DNA from: Streptomyces candidus | GTDB lineage: Bacteria > Actinomycetota > Actinomycetes > Streptomycetales > Streptomycetaceae | Assembly (NCBI RefSeq): GCF_014207445.1 | Contig: NZ_JACHEM010000013.1 | Location: forward strand, 1-64,000 | Reading direction: 5' to 3' | Length of the DNA stretch: 64,000 nucleotides | Shown here: one piece after another, positions 36,051-45,700 of the stretch | How the letters are laid out: every line of letters begins with the position of its first letter | How positions within the stretch are numbered: the first letter of the stretch is position 1 | The notes under the pieces: generated by a model | Told to the model about the DNA's origin: nothing | What the model saw: the letters and a program-made list of their open reading frames with translations, nothing else | Database searches by the model: none | Translations under genes and position numbers: made by a program

Positions 36051-37559
36051 GTGACCGTCACTGAACTGGTGTCGTACGAGGACGCCCTCGCGACCTACGA
36101 CCCCGTCATGGGCCTGGAGGTCCATGTCGAGCTCGGCACAAAGACCAAGATGTTCTGCGGCTGCTCCACCGAGCTCGGCCAGGACGCCAACACCCAGACC
36201 TGCCCCACCTGTCTCGGACTGCCCGGCGCGCTGCCGGTCGTCAACGAGATCGGCGTGGAGTCGGCCATCAAGATCGGTCTCGCGCTGAACTGCGAGATCG
36301 CCGAGTGGTGCCGCTTCGCCCGGAAGAACTACTTCTATCCGGACATGCCGAAGAACTTCCAGACCTCCCAGTACGACGAGCCCATCGCCTTCAACGGCTA
36401 CCTCGACGTGCAGCTGGAGGACGGCGAGATCTTCCGCGTGGAGATCGAGCGCGCCCACATGGAGGAGGACACCGGCAAGTCCACGCACGTCGGTGGCGCG
36501 ACGGGCCGCATCCACGGCGCCTCGCACTCGCTGCTGGACTACAACCGCGCGGGCATCCCGCTCATCGAGATCGTCACCAAGCCGATCGAGGGCGCGGGCG
36601 AGCGGGCCCCCGAGGTCGCCAAGGCGTACGTGGCCGAGCTGCGCGAGGTCATCAAGGCGCTCGGCGTCTCCGAGGCCCGGATGGACAAGGGCCAGATGCG
36701 CTGCGACGTCAACCTCTCGCTGCGCCCGCACGGGCGCGAGGAGTTCGGCACCCGCAGCGAGACGAAGAACGTCAACTCGCTGCGCTCGGTGGAGCGCGCC
36801 GCCCGGTTCGAGATCCAGCGGCACGCCGCGGTGCTCAACGGCGGCGGCACGATCATCCAGGAGACCCGGCACTTCCACGAGGAAGACGGCTCGACGACGT
36901 CCGGTCGCATCAAGGACAACGCCGAGGACTACCGCTACTTCCCCGAGCCGGACCTGGTTCCGGTCGCCCCGGCCCGTTCCTGGGTCGAGGAACTGCGGGC
37001 GGGGCTCCCCGAGATGCCGCGGGTGCGCCGCAACCGTCTCCGCGAGGAGTGGGGGGTCAACGAGCACGACATGCAGTCGATCCTCAACGCGGGCGCGGTC
37101 GACCCGATCGTCGCCACCATCGAGGCGGGCGCCGACTCGGCGTCCGCACGCAAGTGGTGGATGGGCGAACTGGCGCGCAACGCCAACGAGACCGGCCGGG
37201 CACTCGACGAACTGCCGATCACCCCGGCGCAGGTGGCCCGGGTCGCCGCCCTGGTCGCCGCCGGCGATCTGAACGACAAGCTGGCCCGCCAGGTCATTGA
37301 GGGCGTCCTCGCAGGTGAGGGCGGTCCCGACGAGGTCGTCGAGAAGCGCGGCCTGAAGGTCGTCTCGGACGACGGCGCGCTCGGCGCGGCGGTCGACGAG
37401 GCCATCGCGGCCAACGCGGCCATCGCCGACAAGATCCGCGGCGGCAAGGTCGCGGCCGCGGGCGCGCTGGTCGGCGCGGTCATGAAGACCACCCGGGGCC
37501 AGGCGGACGCGGCGCGCGTGCGCGAGCTGATTCTCGAACGGCTGGCCGTGAGCGAATGA
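36051..37559 (+). CDS. gatB: Aspartyl/glutamyl-tRNA amidotransferase subunit B
   Basis: 502 residues. It is the kinase/tRNA-binding subunit that activates the misacylated Glu or Asp. Family motifs are GLEVHVELGTKTKMFCGCS, CPTCLGLPGALPVVN, FARKNYFYPDMPKNFQTSQYD and RMDKGQMRCDVNLS; the zinc cysteines (CGCS and CPTC) are present. The C-terminal YqeY-like tail binds tRNA. Start GTG 36051 with GAGAGGGAAAG upstream. A terminator follows. Confidence 0.97.
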   Translation: MTVTELVSYEDALATYDPVMGLEVHVELGTKTKMFCGCSTELGQDANTQTCPTCLGLPGALPVVNEIGVESAIKIGLALNCEIAEWCRFARKNYFYPDMPKNFQTSQYDEPIAFNGYLDVQLEDGEIFRVEIERAHMEEDTGKSTHVGGATGRIHGASHSLLDYNRAGIPLIEIVTKPIEGAGERAPEVAKAYVAELREVIKALGVSEARMDKGQMRCDVNLSLRPHGREEFGTRSETKNVNSLRSVERAARFEIQRHAAVLNGGGTIIQETRHFHEEDGSTTSGRIKDNAEDYRYFPEPDLVPVAPARSWVEELRAGLPEMPRVRRNRLREEWGVNEHDMQSILNAGAVDPIVATIEAGADSASARKWWMGELARNANETGRALDELPITPAQVARVAALVAAGDLNDKLARQVIEGVLAGEGGPDEVVEKRGLKVVSDDGALGAAVDEAIAANAAIADKIRGGKVAAAGALVGAVMKTTRGQADAARVRELILERLAVSE

Positions 37560-37614
37560 TCGGGTACAGCCTGGAGAGGCTGGGCGTCGAGGACTGACGT
37601 TCCGTTGTACGAGT

Positions 37615-37654
37615 CGAGGGGCCCCGGTCGGAATTCCGCGTCCGGGGCCCCTCG
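37615..37654 (+). terminator. gat operon terminator
   Basis: A perfect 13-bp stem (CGAGGGGCCCCGG 37615-37627 with its complement 37642-37654) with a 14-nt loop lies about 55 nt after gatB. It has no U-tract. Confidence 0.75.
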
Positions 37655-37743
37655 GCGTACGCGGGGCCGGTGCGGGCCGATGAACCACGGGCCCCGCGCG
37701 CGGCGTCCTCACCCGGAACGGTGCACGGAGCGACGGGGGAACG

Positions 37744-38982
37744 GTGGCCGGAACGCGCAGGTACGACCAGGACGAGCGCCGGAACACGGACGGGAGCGGC
37801 CCGGACGGCGAACGGAGCGCGCACGACGCCTGGGCACCGTACGACGCCGAAGGGCCGTACAGGAGCCGTGCCGCCCGCCTCCCGGGCGGCAGCCGTGACC
37901 GCAACGACAGCCGCGGCCCCGGCGATCCCGGCCCTCCGTACGGCCGAGGGCGGGAGCCGGCCGGCATCCGGTACCGCGAGGAGGACTGCACGCCCGCGCC
38001 GACCCGGATGCGTACCTGGCCCGACGGCCGTCACTGGGGCGAGGACGGGCGGGGGCGCGGCGCCTGGCAGCGGGGGCGAATCGTCGCGCTGTGCGCGGTG
38101 GCGCTCGGACTCCTGCCCGTGCTCCACCCCCTCGTTCCCGACGCCCGTGGTCTCGGCAGTCTCCTGGAGACCTTGCTGCCCTGGCTCGGGCTGCTCGTCC
38201 TGCCGGTGCTGGTGTGCGCCTGGCGGCGGAGGTCGGCGTTCGCGGTGCTGGCTCTGCTGGTGCCCGTCGGTGCGTGGGGCGGGATGATCGGCGGCGCCGC
38301 CTTCGCGTTCGGCGCCGATCCGCAGCACTCCTTCGGCGTCGTCCAGCACAACATCGCCGACGACAACCCCGACCCCGTCGGCGCGGTGCGGGCGCTGGCG
38401 GCGTCCGGGCCCGGGCTGATCGCCCTGGAGGAGGTCACGGCCGGGGCGGCGGCGAAGATCGACCGCGAGCTGGCCGCGGCGTACCCGCACCACGCGGTGC
38501 GGGGCACGGTCGGCCTCTGGTCGCGGTACCCGCTCAGTGACGTACGCCCGGTGGACATCAAGCCGGAGGGCATCACCGAGCCGTGGCAGCGCGCCCTGCG
38601 GGCCACGGCGCTGACACCGCGGGGGTTCGTGGCGGTGTACGTCGTGCACCTGCCGTCGGTACGGGCGGCCTGGCCGCAGGGCCTGAAGACCGGGTGGCGC
38701 AACGAGGCCGCCCGGCGGCTGGGGGAGGCGCTGGCTGCGGAGACCGTGGACCGGGTGATCCTGCTCGGCGATCTGAACGGGTCGGCGGAGGACCGGGGAC
38801 TCCATCCGGTGGCGTCCCGGTTCGACGACAACGGGCGGGGATTCGGCTTCAGCTGGCCGCGGAGTTTCCCGGTGGTGCGGCTCGACCATGTGATGGTGCG
38901 GGGCGGGGAGATCGTCCGCTTCGAGACGTCGGCGACGACCGGGAGCGACCACGTACCGGTGCTGGCCAGGGTGAAGTTCTAG
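37744..38982 (+). CDS. Membrane-bound endonuclease/exonuclease/phosphatase family protein
   Basis: 412 residues. The first about 105 are charged, Arg/Gly/Asp-rich and low-complexity. Three hydrophobic helices follow (about 110-190). The C-terminal catalytic domain carries the EEP-fold residues: Asn in VVQHNIADDN, Glu in IALEEVT, DLN in ILLGDLNGSAED, Asp/His in VRLDHVM and GSDHVPVLAR. The domain probably faces the outside. Substrates in this superfamily range from nucleic acids to phospholipids and inositol phosphates, so the function is open. Start GTG 37744. Confidence 0.85.
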   Translation: MAGTRRYDQDERRNTDGSGPDGERSAHDAWAPYDAEGPYRSRAARLPGGSRDRNDSRGPGDPGPPYGRGREPAGIRYREEDCTPAPTRMRTWPDGRHWGEDGRGRGAWQRGRIVALCAVALGLLPVLHPLVPDARGLGSLLETLLPWLGLLVLPVLVCAWRRRSAFAVLALLVPVGAWGGMIGGAAFAFGADPQHSFGVVQHNIADDNPDPVGAVRALAASGPGLIALEEVTAGAAAKIDRELAAAYPHHAVRGTVGLWSRYPLSDVRPVDIKPEGITEPWQRALRATALTPRGFVAVYVVHLPSVRAAWPQGLKTGWRNEAARRLGEALAAETVDRVILLGDLNGSAEDRGLHPVASRFDDNGRGFGFSWPRSFPVVRLDHVMVRGGEIVRFETSATTGSDHVPVLARVKF

Positions 38983-39040
38983 CCGGGGGACACCCGGGGC
39001 TGCCCGCGGGCCACTTCCGCTTCCCGGTGGCCGCCCGGAC

Positions 39041-39062
39041 GTTCACCGCCGGTCCTGTCATG
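39041..39062 (+). promoter_or_regulatory. PHO-box-like element upstream of the phospholipase C gene
   Basis: GTTCACCGCCG followed directly by GTCCTGTCATG makes two 11-nt direct repeat units of the type bound by PhoP in Streptomyces (first unit near perfect, second weak). A -10-like TAGTTT lies at 39090-39095 and the start codon at 39127. Phospholipase genes are typical PhoP targets, so phosphate-starvation control is plausible. Confidence 0.5.
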
Positions 39063-39126
39063 GGACTTCTCCCCGTCACCGGGGCTCAGTAGTTTCCCGG
39101 CATCACCACTGACTCGGGAGGTTCCC

Positions 39127-41229
39127 TTGGCCACTGACCTCACTCGGCGCCGGCTCTTCGCGATCGGCGGCGGGGCGCTCGGAACCGCTGCGGCGGGCTC
39201 GCTGCTGCCGCCGTCCCTGCAAGCGGCGATCGCGGCGGGGCGCCCTCCGGAGGGCGGGTTGCGGGCGATCAGGCATGTGGTCGTGCTCATGCAGGAGAAC
39301 CGTTCCTTCGACCACTACTTCGGGACCCTGCGCGGCGTGCGCGGCTTCGGCGACCGCAACGCGATCGAACTGCCGGGCGGCAAGCCGGTGTACGAGCAGC
39401 CGGGCCCGCTGACCACCGTTCTGCCCTTCCCGGTGCGCGACGCGGCGGACGCGCAGAAGAAGGACCTCCAGTACATCGGCGACCTCGACCACTCCTGGGG
39501 CGGCGGCGCGAAGGCCTGGAACCAGGGCTGGATGAACGGCTGGGTGACCGCCAAGACCGGCGCCACCATGGCGTACTACGACCGCCGCGATCTTCCCCTG
39601 CACTACGAGCTCGCCGACACCTTCACCATCTGCGACGCCTACCACTCCTCCATCCACACCTCCACCAGCCCCAACCGCAACCACCTGTGGAGCGGCTGGA
39701 CGGGGTACGAGGCCGACGGCAGCCGCGCGGTCACCAACGCCGCGTACTCCGAGGGCACCCACCCCGGCTACCCCTGGCCGACGTACGCGGAGCGGCTCCA
39801 GAAGGCGGGCCGCAGCTGGCAGACGTACCAGGAGTGGGAGAACTTCACCGACAACAACGCCGAGTTCTTCACCTCGTTCAAGAACGTCGCGCGCAAGGCC
39901 CTCGCGAAAACCGGCGGGTTCACCTTCATGGAGGGCTTCTACGCGAAGGTGCGCGGGACCCAGGACGCCGCCGAAAGGGCGCGGCTGCTGGCCCTGTTGG
40001 AGGAGGGCGTCGCCACGCTCACCGCCCAGGAACGGCAGCTCTTCGAGCGGGGGCTGCGACGCGGCGAGACCGGCAGCCTGGCCAGGAACTTCCGCGCCGA
40101 CGTCGCCGCCGGCAAGCTCCCCGACGTGTCCTACCTGGTGCCCTCGGCCGTCGACTCCGAGCACCCCGGCTCGTCCTCGCCGATCGCCAGCGCCTCCCTC
40201 GTCTACCAGGTCCTCGACGCGCTCGCCTCGCACCCCGAGGTGTGGCGGCACACCGCCGTGCTCATCAACTACGACGAGAACGACGGGTTCTTCGACCACG
40301 TGCCGCCGCCCGTACCGCCCGCCGACAACACCGACGAGCGCTGGAAGGGCCTGCCCACCGGGCTCGGTATCCGTGTCCCGATGCTGGTCGTCTCCCCGTG
40401 GACGGTCGGCGGCTACGTCTGCTCCGAGACCTTCGACCACACCTCGGTGATCCGCTTCCTGGAGCGCTGGACCGGCATCCGCGAACCCAACATCACCCCC
40501 TGGCGCCGCCAGGTCACCGGCGACCTCACCTCCGCCTTCGACTTCCACCGCGCCCACCGGCAGCCCGCCGTGGACCGGCCGGGTGAGATCCCGCCGTTCA
40601 GCGGGCGGTGGCGTCCGGTGCCGCCCGCCGTCCAGCAGATGCCCGTGCAGGAGCCCGGCAGGCGGCGTGCGCGGGCCCTGCCGTACCAGCCGGACGTGGA
40701 CGGGAGGCTGTCCGAGGGGAAGGCGGTGCGGCTGTCCGTACGCAACTCCGGGCGCGCCAGCGCGCACTTCGCGCTCTACCCGTACGCGGGCGAGTTCGCC
40801 GTGCCGCAGCACCTGGACGTACGGGAGGAGGAGAAGTGGACCGTGCCGCTGGCCGGGGAGGCGTACCGCTTCACCGTCACCGGGCCCAACGGCTTCCGGC
40901 GCGAGTTCGCGGGCGCCGCGGCCGGGACCGCGGAGCTGACCAGCCGCATCGAGGCCCGCGACCGGGACCTGCACCTGACGCTCACCAACCGGGGGCGGCG
41001 GCCGGTCACCTTCACCGTGCAGCCGCTCGCGTACGCCGACGAGGAGGACCTCGACGTACGGCACCCCCGCCGCGTCACGGTGCGCCCGGGGCGCAGCCGA
41101 CGCGTCGTCCACTCGGCGGCCGACGCGCACGGCTGGTACGACCTGGCGGTCACCGTCGACGCCGAACCGGGCTTCCGGCGGCGCTTGATGGGGCACATCG
41201 AGAACGGGCGGACCAGCATCTCGGGGTGA
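39127..41229 (+). CDS. Phosphocholine-type phospholipase C, Tat-exported
   Basis: 700 residues. The N-terminus TRRRLFAIGGGALGTAAAGSLLP is a Tat signal peptide. Residues about 45-450 are the phosphoesterase domain of acid-phosphatase/PLC enzymes (HVVVLMQENRSFDHYFGTLRGVRG, AYHSSIHTSTSPNRNHLWSG, YDENDGFFDHVPPP, VPMLVVSPW, TFDHTSVIRFLE). Two C-terminal domains of the PLC type (about 500-600 and 605-690) follow. It would release phosphorylated head groups from phospholipids outside the cell. The start is TTG 39127 with GGGAGG 5 nt upstream, a rare start codon that may keep expression low. A PHO-box-like repeat lies upstream. Confidence 0.92.
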   Translation: MATDLTRRRLFAIGGGALGTAAAGSLLPPSLQAAIAAGRPPEGGLRAIRHVVVLMQENRSFDHYFGTLRGVRGFGDRNAIELPGGKPVYEQPGPLTTVLPFPVRDAADAQKKDLQYIGDLDHSWGGGAKAWNQGWMNGWVTAKTGATMAYYDRRDLPLHYELADTFTICDAYHSSIHTSTSPNRNHLWSGWTGYEADGSRAVTNAAYSEGTHPGYPWPTYAERLQKAGRSWQTYQEWENFTDNNAEFFTSFKNVARKALAKTGGFTFMEGFYAKVRGTQDAAERARLLALLEEGVATLTAQERQLFERGLRRGETGSLARNFRADVAAGKLPDVSYLVPSAVDSEHPGSSSPIASASLVYQVLDALASHPEVWRHTAVLINYDENDGFFDHVPPPVPPADNTDERWKGLPTGLGIRVPMLVVSPWTVGGYVCSETFDHTSVIRFLERWTGIREPNITPWRRQVTGDLTSAFDFHRAHRQPAVDRPGEIPPFSGRWRPVPPAVQQMPVQEPGRRRARALPYQPDVDGRLSEGKAVRLSVRNSGRASAHFALYPYAGEFAVPQHLDVREEEKWTVPLAGEAYRFTVTGPNGFRREFAGAAAGTAELTSRIEARDRDLHLTLTNRGRRPVTFTVQPLAYADEEDLDVRHPRRVTVRPGRSRRVVHSAADAHGWYDLAVTVDAEPGFRRRLMGHIENGRTSISG

Positions 41230-41299
41230 GACGCGGCCCGTCGGACGGCTGTGCGAAGATCCCGTGACCTGAGTGGGCACCACCGGCATGGGGAGCGGG

Positions 41300-41875
41300 A
41301 TGTTCGGCACAGACCTGAACGGCGGCGACGGCTCGGCGGTACTGGGGCCGCTGGAACCGTGGCAGGCGGAGGAGTTCCTGGCCCACGTCGACCGGGGCCG
41401 CGAGTACATCGGGCAGTACGTCGGCCTGCCGGACGTCAACAAGGACCTCCCGGCCGCGCGCGCCTTCCTCCAGCGGTACGCGGACAAGGCCGCCGCCGAC
41501 GCGGGCCGGATCTTCGGCATCCGGCTCGACGGGACGCTCGTCGGCGGCGTCATGTTCCGGCTCTTCGACGCGACCGCGGGCACCTGCGAACTCGGCTGCT
41601 GGCTGGAACCGACCGCCGCCGGACGCGGACTGGTCACCCAGGCGTGCCGGGTGCTGATCGACTGGGCGGTGGACGTACGGGGCATCCACCGCGTCGAGTG
41701 GATCGCCGACGCCGGGAACACCGCGAGCATCAACGTCGCCAAGCGGCTCGGCATGCGCAAGGACGGGGTGCTGCGGGAGGCGTACCTCTACCGGGGAGCC
41801 CGCCGCGACGAGGAGATCTGGTCCGTGCTCGCGCCCGAGTGGCGGGCGCACCGGGCGGACGAAGCGGCTCGTTAA
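41300..41875 (+). CDS. GNAT family N-acetyltransferase (RimJ/RimL-like)
   Basis: 191 residues. The pattern fits the ribosomal-protein/small-molecule acetyltransferase subgroup: FGIRLDGTLVGGVMFRLFD, CELGCWLEPTAAGRGLVTQACRVLIDWAV (acetyl-CoA loop), GIHRVEWIADAGNTASINVAKRLGMRKDGVLREAYLYRG. The acceptor is unknown. ATG 41300 follows GGGGAGC closely; ATG 41288 and GTG 41273 are alternatives. It stands between the phospholipase gene and a truncated-looking orphan. Confidence 0.85.
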   Translation: MFGTDLNGGDGSAVLGPLEPWQAEEFLAHVDRGREYIGQYVGLPDVNKDLPAARAFLQRYADKAAADAGRIFGIRLDGTLVGGVMFRLFDATAGTCELGCWLEPTAAGRGLVTQACRVLIDWAVDVRGIHRVEWIADAGNTASINVAKRLGMRKDGVLREAYLYRGARRDEEIWSVLAPEWRAHRADEAAR

Positions 41876-41910
41876 GAGGTTACTCAGACGCGCCGCCTGG
41901 CGTGCGGCGC

Positions 41911-42318
41911 ATGAAGGCCACCACCCGTACTGAGACCGCGCCCGCGAACGACAACAAGAACGAGAACGAGACGCCGCCCGGCACCGGGGCCAGGGCTGCC
42001 ACGGCGGCGGCGCACACCCCCGCGGACGCCGCGGCCACGGACGAGCCCGACGGCACGGACGGCGCGAAGGAGACGCCCACCGGGGAGGTACCGGCGGGGA
42101 CCGGAGAGGAACCGGCGGGGGCCGGGCCCGGGGAGCAGGCCGCCCGGCCGGGATCCGCCGGGACCGCTGCGGGCGTTGCCGGGGTCGTCTCCGGCGGCCT
42201 CGGCCTGGTCGCCCTCGTCGGCGGCTGGCCCAGCAGGGTACTCGCCGAACGCCGGTGCCTCCGGCGGCACAGGGTAGGGCGGCCGGGCGGGGCCTTAGCG
42301 GCGGCGGCGCGGTTCTAA
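41911..42318 (+). pseudogene. Truncated-looking hypothetical membrane protein
   Basis: Up to 135 residues from ATG 41911. Residues 1-85 are Ala/Thr/Glu/Gly-rich with regular high third-position GC. Residues about 86-108 form one hydrophobic helix (TAAGVAGVVSGGLGLVALVGGW) followed by PSRVLAERRCL. After about 42230 codon use becomes irregular, a rare TTA codon appears at 42295, and the frame ends in repeats of GGCGGC. This looks like the start of a larger membrane protein whose end was lost or frameshifted. There is no ribosome binding site. It may not be expressed. Confidence 0.45.
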
Positions 42319-42491
42319 GGCCCCGCCCCGCCCCTAAGCCCCCACCTCACCCCTGCTCCTAAGCCCCGCACCCCCCGTGCACCCCCGGCACCTTCCCGAT
42401 GTGCCGGCACCCCCTGGGAAGCGAGAGTCGAGGTATCGCAAGGCGCAACCGTCTTGTCGTGCAGGAGCGACGCAACGCCCAGGAGACCCGG

Positions 42492-42653
42492 ATGTTCGAG
42501 TACGAGATCCACCAGAACCGCAGCGCCGAACTCATCGAGCAGGCCGCCCGCGCCCGGCTCGCCCGGCAGGCCCTGCGGAAGGAGAACAAGAACCACAAGA
42601 GCCGTACGCAGCAGGGGAGTTCGTTCCGAAGTCACTTCACCCGCGCGGCTTGA
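42492..42653 (+). CDS. Small charged protein, 53 residues
   Basis: It starts at ATG 42492 with CAGGAGAC about 6 nt upstream. The product MFEYEIHQNRSAELIEQAARARL continues with Arg/Lys/Gln-rich helical sequence and ends SHFTRAA. Such short MFEYE... proteins are, from memory, recurrent in Streptomyces, often beside regulators, with unknown function. It lies 60 nt ahead of the large LuxR-type regulator. The open frame runs back to 42399 but the family-like part begins at 42492. Confidence 0.7.
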   Translation: MFEYEIHQNRSAELIEQAARARLARQALRKENKNHKSRTQQGSSFRSHFTRAA

Positions 42654-42713
42654 CGGGCCGCACCCGTGCCCGCCATGCGGACAATGGGTGATCCCGCGTC
42701 GAAGCCCTGTGCG

Positions 42714-45700
42714 ATGCTCGGCGTCGTGGAGACCAGGTCTGTCAGTCCCGTGTTCGTCGGCCGTACCGGCGAACTGAGCACACTCACCGATGCGCTCGCC
42801 CGCGCCACCGCGGGCGAGCCACAGGCGTTGCTGCTCGGCGGGGAGGCGGGAGTCGGCAAGACGCGGCTCGTGGAGGAGTTTCTCGACCAACTGCACGGCG
42901 ACCAGCACCCCGAGCGCGACCACGGCCACACCGAAGAAGGCGCCACCGCCGCCGCCCCCACACCTGCTCCCGCCCCGGTCGTCGCCCTCGGCGCCTGCGT
43001 GGAGATCGGTGCCGAGGGCCTTCCCTTCGCCCCCTTCTCCGCCGCCCTGCGCGCCCTGCACCGGCTCCTGCCCGATGAGCTGGCCGCCGCCGCTGCCGGA
43101 CAGGAGGACGAACTGGCCCGGCTGCTGCCCGAGTTGTACGAAGGTCCCACGTACGCCGCGCACACGCCACGCGCCGCCGCCCCCGCCGAGGACGCCACCG
43201 CCCGCCTCTTCGAGCTCGCCGTCCGGCTGCTGGAACGGCTGGCCGCCGAGCGGACCGTCGTCCTCGTCCTGGAGGACCTGCACTGGGCCGACGCCTCCAC
43301 CCGCAACCTCCTCGCCTATCTCTTCCGCACCCTGCGCACCGGCCGTCTTCTCGTCCTGGGCACCTACCGCGCCGACGACATCCACCGCCGCCACCCGCTG
43401 CGCCCCCTCCTCGCCGAACTCGACCGGCTGCGCACCGTCCGGCGCATCGACCTGCCCCGGTTCACCCGCGACGAGGTCGACCGCCAGCTGGCCGGCATCC
43501 TCGCCTCCGTACCCCAGCCCGCGGTCGTGGACGAGGTGTTCGGGCGGTCCGACGGCAACGCCTTCTTCGTCGAGGAACTGGCCGTGTCGATGGGTGCCGG
43601 CTGCCGCACCGGCCTCACCGACTCCCTGCGCGACCTCCTCCTCGTGCGGGTCGAAGCGCTGCCCGAGGACGCCCAGAAAGTGGTGCGGATCGTCGCGGAG
43701 GGCGGCTCCACCGTCGAGTACCGGCTGCTGCTGGCCGTCGCGGGGCTCGACGAGGACGAGCTGATCGGGGCGCTGCGCGCCGCCGTCGGCGCCAACCTCC
43801 TCCAGGCCGCCCCGGACGGTGACAGCTACCGCTTCCGGCACTCCCTCGTACGGGAGGCCGTCAGCGACGACCTGCTGCCGGGGGAGCGGTCGCGGCTCAA
43901 CCGGCGCTTCGCCCAGGCACTGGAGGCCAACCCCTCGCTCGTGCGGAGCGGGGAGCGGTCCACCCGGCTCGCGAGCTACTGGTACGCCGCCCACGACCCG
44001 GCCAAGGCGCTGCCCGCCGTGCTCGTCGCCGCCGTGGAGGCCCGCAAGCGGCACGCCCGGGTGGAGCAACTGCGGTTGCTGGAACGGGCGTTGGAGCTGT
44101 GGGACGACGTGCCGCAGGAGGTGCGGGCGAAGCTGCGCCCCATCGACTTCGCCGAGGTGTACCCGCCCTGCGGCTGCGACCCGGCCACCACCCCGCTGCG
44201 CTATCTCGACCTGATGGCCGAGGCCGCCGTGGCCGCCCGCCTCGGCGGCGAACGCGAACGCGCCCTCAAGCTCGCCAAGCGCGCCCTGCGCCTCCTGGAC
44301 GAGGAGTCGGGACCCGAGCGCACGGAGGCGGACGCCCTGCGCGCCGCCTGGTTCTGGATCCAGCGCTCCAAGGTGGTGCTCGGACTGGCCAGGGGCGACG
44401 GGCGCGCCGAACTCGGCACCGCCCAGGAGCTGGTGCGTGGGCTGCCGCCGTCCGCCGTGCACGCCGACATCCTCGCCCAGGTCGCGGGCTGGCAGATGCT
44501 GTACGAGCCGGGCCCCGAAGCCATCACGATCGCCGAGCAGGCCGTCTCGTACGCACGGATGGTCGGCGCCGAGGACACCGAGCTGAACGCCCGGATCACC
44601 CTCGGCGGCCTGATGATCGACTCCGGTGACGTCGAAGCGGGTCTCGCCGACCTGCGGGCGGTGCGCGACCGCGCCCGGGAACTCAACCTGATCACCGTCG
44701 TCAACCGCTGCTACACCAACCTCCCCTCCCACCTGGAGTCCGTCGGCCGGTCCCGGGAGTCCGCCGAGATCTGCACCGAAGGAGTGGCGTACGCCCGCGC
44801 GCACGGCTTCGCCGACGCGGAGCACTGGGTACTCGGCAACCAGGCGGAGTCCTTCTTCGCGCTCGGCCGCTGGAGCGACATCGCGGCGAACCTCCGGCTT
44901 GCCGAGCGTGCCACCCCCAGTGCGAGACCGCGCGGCCTGATCGCCGTCCGGCAAGCCGAACTCGCCCTCGGCACAGGTGATTTCACGGTCGCCGCCGAGC
45001 AGCTGACCGTCGCGACGAACTGCTTCGGCCCGTACGACGTGATGCCCCAGCACATGCTGCCGCTGCACCGCATCGCCCTCGCGCTCGCCGCCCACGAGGG
45101 CCGCATCCTCGACGTCCGCGCCGAATTCGCCCGCGCGGCCGACGGCGGCTTCCGGCTCGGCACCCACCGCTTCGCCTGGCCCGTCCTCCTCGAAGCGGCG
45201 ACCGCGGAGGCCGACGCGCGAACCGTGCCCGCCGCGGAACCCGGCCGTTCCGAGGCCCTGGCCCTGATCCGCTCGCACGCGAAGCGACTGGCCACCGGAG
45301 TGCCCCTGTGGCGCGCGCACGAGCTGTGGGTACGGGGCGAACTCCGACGCGCGGAAGGCACCGACACCCCCGACGACTGGTCGGAGGCGGTCACCGCCTT
45401 CGAGGCGCTGGAGCGTCCGTACGACCTGGCGCGCGTCCGGCTGCGCTGGGCGCACTCCCTCCTCGTGGCGGGCGGACGGGCCGCCGACCGCGACCGGGCC
45501 GCCGAGCTGCTCCGGCTCGCCGGGGCGGTCGCCGGCCACCTGGGCGCCAGGCCCCTCGCCGAGCAGGTCACGGCGCTGGCCCGGCGCACCCGGGCAGTGA
45601 AGGCCCCCGCCCTCACCCACGAGACCCCCGGCACGCGGACCCCGGCCTTCCGGCTCACCCCGCGCGAGCGCGACGTACTGCGGCTGGTCGCCGCGGGCCG

